A stretch of 64,000 bases of DNA from positions 17,302,454 through 17,366,453 of the forward strand of contig OZ038480.1 of the NCBI GenBank assembly GCA_964036315.1, in the 5' to 3' direction. The translations under genes and the position numbers were made by a program. The notes below the pieces were generated by a model that was not told the DNA's origin, ran no database searches, and worked only from the letters and a program-made list of their open reading frames with translations. Below are positions 18,865 through 29,456 of this stretch, in pieces (the stretch's first letter is position 1; each line of letters starts with the position of its first letter). Origin of the DNA: Acanthosepion esculentum (lineage: Eukaryota; Mollusca; Cephalopoda; Sepiida; Sepiidae).

Positions 18865-21800
18865 CTAGCCGAGGTCCAAGTGCCACTCCAAGTCAGCTCC
18901 TCTCACTCTACACATTCGCGCAAGATTTACCCACCTTTTGGCGAATTCTGATGAAGGGAGTCGCCGCCTTTCCGTCCTAATCTTGACTTTAAGCTGATGC
19001 TTAAAGTACAAGATTAGTAGGGAAGAAGTGAACTTCTCACCTTCATAGAATCCCTTCTGACGCGTCACCCAAATCACGACTCTCATAACTCCTAGCAAGC
19101 AGTGGAACACATAGCGTTCAGACTCCGTTAGCGGCGGGGCCACATTGCTACAAACAGAAGCGGCCTCAAGGACGAAAAACTTTCCCTGCAACATGCGAAC
19201 CATGAGACCTTCAACAAACCTACACAATGGTGCTACCGACTTGCAATGAAAGAAGGCGTGACCAAGGGTCTCGACTTCCCCCTCACAACGTCGACAGTTT
19301 GGATATTTCTCCAAACCCGCTGTGCAAAGTCTTTTGCCGACCCAGAGGGCCCCACGTATCACCAGCCAGGTGAGGGATGCCTCATCGTTGTTGAGACATT
19401 TCAACCCGGAAGCCCAAGGCCAGATTGAGCGAGCCTCCTGCTTCGTAAGACCGAGCTCGTCAATCAAATCATCATGAACGGACCCCCTGACTACCACCCG
19501 ATATAATGCCCTACGAGACAACGCCTGGACGTTGGGGAGGCCAACCGTCGCCCGTAAGAGGTGTTTCAGAGCCAGACGACATTCACGGTAGAAGGAGCAC
19601 TCGGCACGAGGCAAACGGCCAGCCTCCTCCTCGGCCGAGTGCACACTTCTCAAGGATGGGAAGGATCTACGGGCGTCTTCCTTCCAGAAGGCGCCCCCGT
19701 CATCCGAATCGCGACACAAACGATCCAGGAACCCGATGCGAAGCATATCGAGACGAATCTCAATGCTAGGCATACCTAGACCGCCTTCAGTAGGATGAAG
19801 GCAACAGATCTCCCGACATACCCTAGGAGCTCTGCCTCTCCACAAGAAAGAGAACAAGAGCTGTACTAATGAAAGCACTGTGGCAGACGGAAGTGGAAGT
19901 ACCGAGAGTCGGTAAAGGAGAATCGGGTAGATATGTGAAACACATACCTCCGCCCTCCCCTTCAAGGAAAGCCTCCTCCGAGACCACAAATTAATTGCGC
20001 TCTCGGCCTTCTCCCGTACCTCCGACCAATTCATATCCAACTGGATATCAGGACCGAACCAGACGCCGAGTATCTTGATCGGCCCATCCGTCCAGCTGAA
20101 TGGTCCGGGAAGAGAAACCCCCTTCCACGCACCCAACCGCAAGCCAACAGACTTATCGCGGTTGATCTTGGCCCCTGTCACCATCTCATACCCACCGATT
20201 TCTCTGCTGACTTCGTTAATCTCGGCTCTGCTCGACACAAGAACCGAAACGTCGTCAGCATAGGCAGAATACCTGGCCGAGGTGGTAGCACCAGGTAAAG
20301 AGATTCCGCGTAGGACCGGATTCGCCTTTAACTTGCGAAGGAAAGGTTCCAACGCAAGAACGTAAAGCATAGGCGACAGCGGACAACCCTGACGAATAGA
20401 TCGAGACAATACGAAAGGTTCCGATCTTACCCCGTTCACTTCTACCAGCGCACCGGGAGTCGCATACATGAGCCGGATCCAGGAGCGAAAGTACGGCCCG
20501 AAACCGGCAGCCGAAAGAACAGCCTCCAAGAATCGATGGTCAACCCTATCAAAGGCCTTGGACTGATCTAAATTGATCAGCGCGGCTTCACTGTCGACTT
20601 TCTCGATGATCAGGCGCACCATATGAAGGTTGTCCTGAATAGTCCGGCCCTTCACAGAACAAGTCTGCTCGGAGCCAATCAGACTAGACAGGACAAGCTG
20701 CAAACGGTTAGCCAAGACCTTAGCCAAAATCTTTAACTCTGTATTTAACATAGTTAAAGGGCGAAAGTTACCTATCCCATCCCCACCGCTTTTGCCCTTA
20801 CGCACCAACTTGATCACACCCCTGGTGAAGCGTTGAGGTATAGACCCCTGCTTCATCCAGTTGTTGAAGACCAGCTGGAGCAAAGGAACAAAAACGGGCG
20901 ACTGCCTCAAGTAAACTTCGTAAGGAAGACCATCTAATCCCGGAGATTTATCCAGGCCAACCTGTTTCAGCGCTTCCCAGATTTCCGACTCAGTGATGGG
21001 ACCCTCGCACCCAGCCGCTTCAGCTGCCTCAAGGCAGGGAAAGTCAGCTAAATAGGTGTCGAACCGAGCAGAGCTCAGACCGGGCTCCCTGGTAAAAAGC
21101 TCCCGAAAGTAATCCCGAAAAGCCTCGCATATGCCCGAGTTTGTAGTCACTGTCCGCCCATCCGGCAATGTGACGCTCGCGATATGCCGTCTTGAAGCAT
21201 TCCTACTTTCCTCTGCACGCAGTTCCGCGGCCATATTCGTCGCCTCAGAGGACATTCTTTTTAACCTAGCCCTAACTACCAGAGCTTGATCCTTCTTGCT
21301 AAGCAAGGAGGACAACTCTGCCTTAGCTAGGACTACTTCCCCACTATCACGGGATTTCACAGCCCGATCAACTCTTTGTTCTAAAGCCGTTTGCGCCGCT
21401 AATCTATCTACATTGAGTCGACGACTAAAATCGGCAGCAAACGTTCGAATTTTAGATTTAAGTTTGTCCCACCAGGCATTTCCCACCACAGCCCCCGTCA
21501 GTTCCCTTTGTAAGGTTAGTAAAAACTGGTCCCGGAAATGCTGCTCGCCAAATAACGAGCAGTTGAATTTCCAGTAGCCAGTTATCCTAACATTAGGCTT
21601 ATCTAAGTTTACACGGACCCGGACAAGCCTATGATCCGAATAAACTATATAATGAAAACTTGGACACTCTAAGAGCCCTACATCGACTCTCCTAACTAAA
21701 ACTCGGTCGAGGTAGCTCGCAAGCACACCTACAGCCGAGCTGCCACTATTTGTCCAAGTCCACACTACCCGCTGAGGGTGTTCATTCCGGTACTTGTCGA

Positions 21801-22329
21801 TGAGATCAAACCCATCGACAAAGCCCCGAAAATGTTCCACTCCCCAGTTTTTAGTACCCGCTTTATATTTGGACCCTATACGATCTATATCGGGGTCAAG
21901 GACGGCATTCCAATCCCCCGCTAAAATTAACCGACGTGATGTCGTCATAAACGGCTCGATCTGCCGAAACAAAGCAAGTCGCTCAGCCTGGATATTGGGC
22001 CCATAAACCCCAATGAGACGCAAAGCCTTATCTTTTATGGTAGCATCCAGCACGCAAAGCCTGCCCGCCGGATCTGCGAAGACAAGAGCACACGCAGCCT
22101 TCAAAGACTTGCTCACCAGCCAAGAGACACCCCTCGAGCGTCCATCAAAGCATGCTGAATAAAGAGTAAACTCCTTAGACAGAATGCCTTCATAATCGCG
22201 AGAAGAAAAACGGGTCTCTTGTACACAACATATATTCACACCGAGGCTCTGAAGGTCGCGAACGAGTCTCACCCTTCGAGACTCCGACCTCAGGCCTCGG
22301 ACATTCACACTAGCTAACCAGAGTGCCAT
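18865..22329 (-). CDS. LINE ORF2, endonuclease and reverse transcriptase (U4)
   Basis: This is an intact 1154-aa frame from the ATG at 22329. Endonuclease, RT and finger residues are all conserved. It differs from U3 only at a few silent positions that I can see, for example near 19294, 20014, 20878 and 20946. Confidence 0.94.
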   Translation of the reverse strand: MALWLASVNVRGLRSESRRVRLVRDLQSLGVNICCVQETRFSSRDYEGILSKEFTLYSACFDGRSRGVSWLVSKSLKAACALVFADPAGRLCVLDATIKDKALRLIGVYGPNIQAERLALFRQIEPFMTTSRRLILAGDWNAVLDPDIDRIGSKYKAGTKNWGVEHFRGFVDGFDLIDKYRNEHPQRVVWTWTNSGSSAVGVLASYLDRVLVRRVDVGLLECPSFHYIVYSDHRLVRVRVNLDKPNVRITGYWKFNCSLFGEQHFRDQFLLTLQRELTGAVVGNAWWDKLKSKIRTFAADFSRRLNVDRLAAQTALEQRVDRAVKSRDSGEVVLAKAELSSLLSKKDQALVVRARLKRMSSEATNMAAELRAEESRNASRRHIASVTLPDGRTVTTNSGICEAFRDYFRELFTREPGLSSARFDTYLADFPCLEAAEAAGCEGPITESEIWEALKQVGLDKSPGLDGLPYEVYLRQSPVFVPLLQLVFNNWMKQGSIPQRFTRGVIKLVRKGKSGGDGIGNFRPLTMLNTELKILAKVLANRLQLVLSSLIGSEQTCSVKGRTIQDNLHMVRLIIEKVDSEAALINLDQSKAFDRVDHRFLEAVLSAAGFGPYFRSWIRLMYATPGALVEVNGVRSEPFVLSRSIRQGCPLSPMLYVLALEPFLRKLKANPVLRGISLPGATTSARYSAYADDVSVLVSSRAEINEVSREIGGYEMVTGAKINRDKSVGLRLGAWKGVSLPGPFSWTDGPIKILGVWFGPDIQLDMNWSEVREKAESAINLWSRRRLSLKGRAEVCVSHIYPILLYRLSVLPLPSATVLSLVQLLFSFLWRGRAPRVCREICCLHPTEGGLGMPSIEIRLDMLRIGFLDRLCRDSDDGGAFWKEDARRSFPSLRSVHSAEEEAGRLPRAECSFYRECRLALKHLLRATVGLPNVQALSRRALYRVVVRGSVHDDLIDELGLTKQEARSIWPWASGLKCLNNDEASLTWLVIRGALWVGKRLCTAGLEKYPNCRRCEGEVETLGHAFFHCKSVAPLCRFVEGLMVRMLQGKFFVLEAASVCSNVAPPLTESERYVFHCLLGVMRVVIWVTRQKGFYEGEKFTSSLLILYFKHQLKVKIRTERRRLPSSEFAKRWVNLARMCRVRGADLEWHLDLG

Positions 22330-22340
22330 TATCAAATCGA

Positions 22341-24404
22341 CTAGGGTCGCCCATCCGAGTAGAACATTGCTGGGGTGAGGACACCGACAGCCTGTCCCAT
22401 TGAACCTGACGCCATCTCATTTTCGACGGTATCACCATGAGACAGGCCACCGATGTCCGCTGGAAATGTTAACTTCAGAGCCCTATACAGGGAAGGGTGA
22501 ACAAAAACCGGGACCCTCCCTCTGCACGATTTAGACGGATCCAAATTGGGCTCAAATACAGCCGCTGGGGGCACTAATTTCAAAGATGAGTTTGCCTCCT
22601 CAATCATGCCCCAAATCTCCCGCGTACCCGGGCCCGAACGCACAACTGTAAGGAGTCTTTTGGCCTTTTTGAAATTTTTAGGGTCCTCAATATCTAGCCC
22701 ACTCAACTTCTGAAAGTTGAAAAGGACCTTTAAGGGCCTGGGGTTCTTTGTTATCCCCAAAACGTTCTCCACATGGACCCGGGACACGCGGCAGACGTCT
22801 TCCCCTAAGTTGTATGGAGGCTTCAGCTTTTTCTTCCCCTTTTCCCCCACGACCTGAGCATCTGGACTTCTATTTCTCTTTTTATGTGGTGTCTGGATAG
22901 GTGTTGGGGTAGGTGTGCAGGCTGGTGTGTGAGATGGAGTCATTCCAGATGGGGTCTTGATGGGGGAAGGTTTGTTTGAAACTGGTTTTTTGTGTTTTGC
23001 TGGAGAATTGGATAGTGATTTTGGCGCTGGAGGTTTAGCAAATGATGGAGGGGAAGACGGGGCAGAGGATGAGGGGCAGGGAACCCCCAGCGGCTTCTGT
23101 TTCTTTGCCTTTTTATCTTCCAACTTCTGTTTCAATTTCTTGAGGTCCAAGATCTTTTGCCAGCTTGGCTCGTTAAGTTTCTGGGCAGGAGTCGCAGTCT
23201 TCTCATAAGAGGCCGAGGCGTCGCCCTCCGAGCTGGTAGAGGGAATGGGGCTGTAGGTGGTTTTGTCCCCGGAGTCATGCTGAGACAGAGGTCCCGCTGT
23301 CTGGACCTTCCCTTTGGCCCTACCTACTACACGCCATCCCCCCTCATCCTTCTCCTTATCCACACTTGTGGAAGGCGTTGGTTTGAGGGGCAATGAGGGC
23401 AAAGACCCAACCGAGGGATTTTCCACACCGGTCCGCTTAGTAGGTAGGCCCATTACAGGCGCCGCGGTTTTTTCAGTGTCGGCCAAAGGGGAATTTGGGT
23501 CGCCAGCAACCGGAGCTCCAGGGGCCTTCTTCCCTGGGCAGGAGGAGGAGAGATGACCAGTCACTCCGCACCTCCAGCATACTGGTTTTCTGCCAGTCAC
23601 AATGACTGGCAATCTCCGGTTGCCAAAATCCAGACAGTTGGGGATGGACTTGAAGGCCGCCTCATCAATCATGATGTCAAAAGTCCACCCCCCGTTCAGA
23701 TTGTCCGAGAGAGCCCCTAAAATTTGGCCGTACTGCATAAAGAATGCAGCCAGGAGCTCTCCGGAAATTTGAGGAGGAACCTCAAATACTGCCACCCTGG
23801 TCCTTCGCCTACCCATGTATTCGGTACGGAGAATCAGGTCCTTCGTTATTAATTCTCTTTTCGCCATCTCCAGGCAATCCTCCGGCGTGGGCAGCAGTAC
23901 GTCCCACATGAAGAATTTCACTCCCTTGATTACTCTTTGGGGTTTTATCCCCAGGGACATGAGTGATTTGATCACAGTGTCTTTCGTGGATCGACAGATT
24001 TTGCGCGTACGCCTGTCAACCGCGAAGACGGTCACCATTCTTTGTTCGAACTTCTGAAGTTCCTGGACGTCTTTTAGTATGCCATCTTTATTTACAAGAT
24101 GGGCAAAATCCTTTGCCTTTTCCAGGAACTCCGCGATGTTCACAATACAACTCGGAGGGGACTTCCAGCAAGAGGGCGATTCCTCGGCTGTAGACTTTGA
24201 CTGAGCCACTTTCGGCGTCTTCTCACTTGAGTTGGAGACCTGCATGGCCTCCTCCTTGTCACTTGCATTTGCCTTGTCTGGTTTGCTTGGGGAAACCTTA
24301 CCCCGTTTTTTAGACTTGGTTTTATCCTTATCCGGGGGGTCGGCTTTCGCAGCCGCCCCAAAGAGGTCTTTCTTGACCCCTGACCGACTCATATCGTCGG
24401 CCAT
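22341..24404 (-). CDS. LINE ORF1, gag-like CCHC protein (U4)
   Basis: The frame is intact at 687 aa. The proline block (HKKPVSNK) and the DNA around 22970-23160 match U1. The segment at 22640-22800 matches U2 and U5, and the 5' third, including the ATGAGTG variant near 23959, matches U3. At least two switches of type thus fall within one ORF. Confidence 0.93.
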   Translation of the reverse strand: MADDMSRSGVKKDLFGAAAKADPPDKDKTKSKKRGKVSPSKPDKANASDKEEAMQVSNSSEKTPKVAQSKSTAEESPSCWKSPPSCIVNIAEFLEKAKDFAHLVNKDGILKDVQELQKFEQRMVTVFAVDRRTRKICRSTKDTVIKSLMSLGIKPQRVIKGVKFFMWDVLLPTPEDCLEMAKRELITKDLILRTEYMGRRRTRVAVFEVPPQISGELLAAFFMQYGQILGALSDNLNGGWTFDIMIDEAAFKSIPNCLDFGNRRLPVIVTGRKPVCWRCGVTGHLSSSCPGKKAPGAPVAGDPNSPLADTEKTAAPVMGLPTKRTGVENPSVGSLPSLPLKPTPSTSVDKEKDEGGWRVVGRAKGKVQTAGPLSQHDSGDKTTYSPIPSTSSEGDASASYEKTATPAQKLNEPSWQKILDLKKLKQKLEDKKAKKQKPLGVPCPSSSAPSSPPSFAKPPAPKSLSNSPAKHKKPVSNKPSPIKTPSGMTPSHTPACTPTPTPIQTPHKKRNRSPDAQVVGEKGKKKLKPPYNLGEDVCRVSRVHVENVLGITKNPRPLKVLFNFQKLSGLDIEDPKNFKKAKRLLTVVRSGPGTREIWGMIEEANSSLKLVPPAAVFEPNLDPSKSCRGRVPVFVHPSLYRALKLTFPADIGGLSHGDTVENEMASGSMGQAVGVLTPAMFYSDGRP

Positions 24405-24461
24405 TTAAGAGTTAAGGCAGAAACACTTGCCCAATTGTGAGGAGTTGAGATAGGGAGAGAG

Positions 24462-24492
<31 letters not shown>

Positions 24493-25227
24493 AAAGCAAA
24501 AACAAAAGTAGTTAAAGATAAAGAAGTACCACTAACAATAAACTTTAAATCAAGGCTATATAATAAATAAACTTGGAAAACTAAAAGTTCTAGAAAAAGA
24601 AAAGAAAAACTAGAAACTAAATAGTCTCGTAAGACTTTTTAAAAAAAATAAAAAATGGCGCCCGAAGGCAGCCGAAATAAAAGAAAAAAAACAATAAATA
24701 AAACTCCTACTTTTTTTCGTCAATTAAACGACAGAAAGAAAAAGAAAAGAAATAAAAATGTCTGGTTTGACACAAGTCAAACCAAACTAAAAAATAAAGG
24801 TTTGCGGCCGAAGCCGCTAAAGAAATAAATTAAAAACAAAAGCTGAAACTTAAAAAATTAAAGGATTGCGACCGAAGTCGCTAAATAAAACGGGGGAGGG
24901 TAAAAAACGAAAAGGAGGATAAATTAAAAACAAAACTTTTTCTTTTTTTTCTTCAAATGTAACAACAGAAAATAAAAAGCCGGTAAGACTTTGTCTTACT
25001 GAACTAAAAAATAAAAAATGTTGGCCGAAGCCAAGAACGAAAATGAATTTAAACGAAAGAAATAAAACAAATGAAAATAAAAACTTAACAAATAACTTAG
25101 CTTAACGGAAAAAAGTCAATTAACTTCTTCAAGTAAAAACAGGTTCACCGGTCCAAAATCGTCTGACAATTGACAAACGAAGTCCAGGAAATAGCGCGAA
25201 TAAAAAAGGGATTCCGGAAATAAAAAA
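24405..25227 (-). promoter_or_regulatory. LINE 5' UTR, long poly-A form (U4)
   Basis: The leader is nearly identical to U3 up to the 5' end. The hairpin cluster lies at 24623-25034, with the GCGGC/GCCGC UUCG hairpin at 24804-24817, and a long A-run at about 24463-24486. Confidence 0.7.
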
Positions 25228-25980
25228 GTATTTATTTGCATACATTAAAACATATACAAAATGTGGCACAAGGCCTAAAAAGGGGGATGGGGAAGGACGG
25301 TCATCATCTGTCTTAAACTAAAAACTTAGCTAGTCACAACCACTGACCCAAACATACCAACAATAGTCCTACCACCAAAACAACACAGTCTTCCATACCT
25401 TTCTTACTGCATCCACCATAATTCCTCAAATTCTCTATGAAAATCTAACTAGTCCCCATATGTACAATTCAAAGTCAGTGGGGGGGGGGATAACAATTTA
25501 AAAAAAAAACCCAATGTATATTTACAAAAACAAATGAACTATTTACAAGAAAACAAAACAAAATAAGATTAGTAATAAAACCCCCCACAGTACCTAAATG
25601 TGGCAGTAACATCAGTTAACTGGACGAAAAAATTGCGAGATTATAAAAGTATGGTAACAGTCATCCATCCAAAATCACTCACACAGACACACACTCATTC
25701 AGACACAATAACAAATACGAAAAAAAAGAACCACACGCACGAAACGAAAGTCATCTCGCAACTACCAGAGAACTGACGTCACTGGCCACCTAACGCGGGA
25801 GGGGATGGGGAATTAAACTAAAGAAAAAATAGGGACAGAAATAAAAGGGGGGCTAATGAGCATACATACTCTAGCTAAGTTAACCAGAAACGAGAAACTA
25901 AAAATTCAAAATAAACCTATACTAGTCTAATATCGGGACGGGTTGCGTCTGTTGAACCCTAGAGGGACGAAATCCTGCAC
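25228..25980 (-). other. LINE 3' UTR (U5)
   Basis: This 753-bp 3' UTR has the terminal AATAAA (plus-strand TTTATT 25231-25236). Its last bases differ from the other units (one G instead of two at the junction, TACATTA instead of TATATTA). That suggests this junction is older or arose separately. Confidence 0.68.
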
Positions 25981-28900
25981 CTAGCCGAGGTCCAAGTGCC
26001 ACTCCAAGTCAGCTCCTCTCACTCTACACATTCGCGCAAGATTTACCCACCTTTTGGCGAATTCTGATGAAGGGAGTCGCCGCCTTTCCGTCCTAATCTT
26101 GACTTTAAGCTGATGCTTAAAGTACAAGATTAGTAGGGAAGAAGTGAACTTCTCACCTTCATAGAATCCCTTCTGACGCGTCACCCAAATCACGACTCTC
26201 ATAACTCCTAGCAAGCAGTGGAACACATAGCGTTCAGACTCCGTTAGCGGCGGGGCCACATTGCTACAAACAGAAGCGGCCTCAAGGACGAAAAACTTTC
26301 CCTGCAACATGCGAACCATGAGACCTTCAACAAACCTACACAATGGTGCTACCGACTTGCAATGAAAGAAGGCGTGACCAAGGGTCTCGACTTCCCCCTC
26401 ACAACGTCGGCAGTTTGGATATTTCTCCAAGCCCGCTGTGCAAAGTCTTTTGCCGACCCAGAGGGCCCCACGTATCACCAGCCAGGTGAGGGATGCCTCA
26501 TCGTTGTTGAGACATTTCAACCCGGAAGCCCAAGGCCAGATTGAGCGAGCCTCCTGCTTCGTAAGACCGAGCTCGTCAATCAAATCATCATGAACGGACC
26601 CCCTGACTACCACCCGATATAATGCCCTACGAGACAACGCCTGGACGTTGGGGAGGCCAACCGTCGCCCGTAAGAGGTGTTTCAGAGCCAGACGACATTC
26701 ACGGTAGAAGGAGCACTCGGCACGAGGCAAACGGCCAGCCTCCTCCTCGGCCGAGTGCACACTTCTCAAGGATGGGAAGGATCTACGGGCGTCTTCCTTC
26801 CAGAAGGCGCCCCCGTCATCCGAATCGCGACACAAACGATCCAGGAACCCGATGCGAAGCATATCGAGACGAATCTCAATGCTAGGCATACCTAGACCGC
26901 CTTCAGTAGGATGAAGGCAACAGATCTCCCGACATACCCTAGGAGCTCTGCCTCTCCACAAGAAAGAGAACAAGAGCTGTACTAATGAAAGCACTGTGGC
27001 AGACGGAAGTGGAAGTACCGAGAGTCGGTAAAGGAGAATCGGGTAGATATGTGAAACACATACCTCCGCCCTCCCCTTCAAGGAAAGCCTCCTCCGAGAC
27101 CACAAATTAATTGCGCTCTCGGCCTTCTCTCGTACCTCCGACCAATTCATATCCAACTGGATATCAGGACCGAACCAGACGCCGAGTATCTTGATCGGCC
27201 CATCCGTCCAGCTGAATGGTCCGGGAAGAGAAACCCCCTTCCACGCACCCAACCGCAAGCCAACAGACTTATCGCGGTTGATCTTGGCCCCTGTCACCAT
27301 CTCATACCCACCGATTTCTCTGCTGACTTCGTTAATCTCGGCTCTGCTCGACACAAGAACCGAAACGTCGTCAGCATAGGCAGAATACCTGGCCGAGGTG
27401 GTAGCACCAGGTAAAGAGATTCCGCGTAGGACCGGATTCGCCTTTAACTTGCGAAGGAAAGGTTCCAACGCAAGAACGTAAAGCATAGGCGACAGCGGAC
27501 AACCCTGACGAATAGATCGAGACAATACGAAAGGTTCCGATCTTACCCCGTTCACTTCTACCAGCGCACCGGGAGTCGCATACATGAGCCGGATCCAGGA
27601 GCGAAAGTACGGCCCGAAACCGGCAGCCGAAAGAACAGCCTCCAAGAATCGATGGTCAACCCTATCAAAGGCCTTGGACTGATCTAAATTGATCAGCGCG
27701 GCTTCACTGTCGACTTTCTCGATGATCAGGCGCACCATATGAAGGTTGTCCTGAATAGTCCGGCCCTTCACAGAACAAGTCTGCTCGGAGCCAATCAGAC
27801 TAGACAGGACAAGCTGCAAACGGTTAGCCAAGACCTTAGCCAAAATCTTTAACTCTGTATTTAACATAGTTAAAGGGCGAAAGTTACCTATCCCATCCCC
27901 ACCGCTTTTGCCCTTACGCACCAACTTGATCACACCCCTGGTGAAGCGTTGAGGTATAGACCCCTGCTTCATCCAGTTGTTGAAGACCAGCTGCAGCAAA
28001 GGAACAAAAACGGGCGACTGCCTCAAGTAAACTTCGTAAGGAAGACCATCTAATCCCGGAGATTTATCCAGGCCAACCTGTTTCAGCGCTTCCCAGATTT
28101 CCGACTCAGTGATGGGACCCTCGCACCCAGCCGCTTCAGCTGCCTCAAGGCAGGGAAAGTCAGCTAAATAGGTGTCGAACCGAGCAGAGCTCAGACCGGG
28201 CTCCCTGGTAAAAAGATCCCGAAAGTAATCCCGAAAAGCCTCGCATATGCCCGAGTTTGTAGTCACTGTCCGCCCATCCGGCAATGTGACGCTCGCGATA
28301 TGCCGTCTTGAAGCATTCCTACTTTCCTCTGCACGCAGTTCCGCGGCCATATTCGTCGCCTCAGAGGACATTCTTTTTAACCTAGCCCTAACTACCAGAG
28401 CTTGATCCTTCTTGCTAAGCAAGGAGGACAACTCTGCCTTAGCTAGGACTACTTCCCCACTATCACGGGATTTCACAGCCCGATCAACTCTTTGTTCTAA
28501 AGCCGTTTGCGCCGCTAATCTATCTACATTGAGTCGACGACTAAAATCGGCAGCAAACGTTCGAATTTTAGATTTAAGTTTGTCCCACCAGGCATTTCCC
28601 ACCACAGCCCCCGTCAGTTCCCTTTGTAAGGTTAGTAAAAACTGGTCCCGGAAATGCTGCTCGCCAAATAACGAGCAGTTGAATTTCCAGTAGCCAGTTA
28701 TCCTAACATTAGGCTTATCTAAGTTTACACGGACCCGGACAAGCCTATGATCCGAATAAACTATATAATGAAAACTTGGACACTCTAAGAGCCCTACATC
28801 GACTCTCCTAACTAAAACTCGGTCGAGGTAGCTCGCAAGCACACCTACAGCCGAGCTGCCACTATTTGTCCAAGTCCACACTACCCGCTGAGGGTGTTCA

Positions 28901-29445
28901 TTCCGGTACTTGTCGATGAGATCAAACCCATCGACAAAGCCCCGAAAATGTTCCACTCCCCAGTTTTTAGTACCCGCTTTATATTTGGACCCTATACGAT
29001 CTATATCGGGGTCAAGGACGGCATTCCAATCCCCCGCTAAAATTAACCGACGTGATGTCGTCATAAACGGCTCGATCTGCCGAAACAAAGCAAGTCGCTC
29101 AGCCTGGATATTGGGCCCATAAACCCCAATGAGACGCAAAGCCTTATCTTTTATGGTAGCATCCAGCACGCAAAGCCTGCCCGCCGGATCTGCGAAGACA
29201 AGAGCACACGCAGCCTTCAAAGACTTGCTCACCAGCCAAGAGACACCCCTCGAGCGTCCATCAAAGCATGCTGAATAAAGAGTAAACTCCCTAGACAGAA
29301 TGCCTTCATAATCGCGAGAAGAAAAACGGGTCTCTTGTACACAACATATATTCACCCCGAGGCTCTGAAGGTCGCGAACGAGTCTCACCCTTCGAGACTC
29401 CGACCTCAGGCCTCGGACATTCACACTAGCTAACCAGAGTGCCAT
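25981..29445 (-). CDS. LINE ORF2, endonuclease and reverse transcriptase (U5)
   Basis: This is an intact 1154-aa frame from the ATG at 29445. Two conservative private changes are seen: Arg for Lys (ILS-R-EF) near the endonuclease start and Asp for Glu (DYFR-D-LF) before the RT. All catalytic residues match the other units. Confidence 0.94.
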   Translation of the reverse strand: MALWLASVNVRGLRSESRRVRLVRDLQSLGVNICCVQETRFSSRDYEGILSREFTLYSACFDGRSRGVSWLVSKSLKAACALVFADPAGRLCVLDATIKDKALRLIGVYGPNIQAERLALFRQIEPFMTTSRRLILAGDWNAVLDPDIDRIGSKYKAGTKNWGVEHFRGFVDGFDLIDKYRNEHPQRVVWTWTNSGSSAVGVLASYLDRVLVRRVDVGLLECPSFHYIVYSDHRLVRVRVNLDKPNVRITGYWKFNCSLFGEQHFRDQFLLTLQRELTGAVVGNAWWDKLKSKIRTFAADFSRRLNVDRLAAQTALEQRVDRAVKSRDSGEVVLAKAELSSLLSKKDQALVVRARLKRMSSEATNMAAELRAEESRNASRRHIASVTLPDGRTVTTNSGICEAFRDYFRDLFTREPGLSSARFDTYLADFPCLEAAEAAGCEGPITESEIWEALKQVGLDKSPGLDGLPYEVYLRQSPVFVPLLQLVFNNWMKQGSIPQRFTRGVIKLVRKGKSGGDGIGNFRPLTMLNTELKILAKVLANRLQLVLSSLIGSEQTCSVKGRTIQDNLHMVRLIIEKVDSEAALINLDQSKAFDRVDHRFLEAVLSAAGFGPYFRSWIRLMYATPGALVEVNGVRSEPFVLSRSIRQGCPLSPMLYVLALEPFLRKLKANPVLRGISLPGATTSARYSAYADDVSVLVSSRAEINEVSREIGGYEMVTGAKINRDKSVGLRLGAWKGVSLPGPFSWTDGPIKILGVWFGPDIQLDMNWSEVREKAESAINLWSRRRLSLKGRAEVCVSHIYPILLYRLSVLPLPSATVLSLVQLLFSFLWRGRAPRVCREICCLHPTEGGLGMPSIEIRLDMLRIGFLDRLCRDSDDGGAFWKEDARRSFPSLRSVHSAEEEAGRLPRAECSFYRECRLALKHLLRATVGLPNVQALSRRALYRVVVRGSVHDDLIDELGLTKQEARSIWPWASGLKCLNNDEASLTWLVIRGALWVGKRLCTAGLEKYPNCRRCEGEVETLGHAFFHCKSVAPLCRFVEGLMVRMLQGKFFVLEAASVCSNVAPPLTESERYVFHCLLGVMRVVIWVTRQKGFYEGEKFTSSLLILYFKHQLKVKIRTERRRLPSSEFAKRWVNLARMCRVRGADLEWHLDLG

Positions 29446-29456
29446 TATCAAATCGA

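Larger units (their letters stand above)
18116..25227 (-). mobile_element. LINE unit U4 (complete, about 7112 bp)
   Basis: This unit is complete with both ORFs open. It combines the long 5' UTR of U3, the ORF1 proline block of U1 and the ORF1 3' third of U2 and U5. Its junction with U5 has six A and one G (25222-25228), a different form from the others. Confidence 0.92.
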
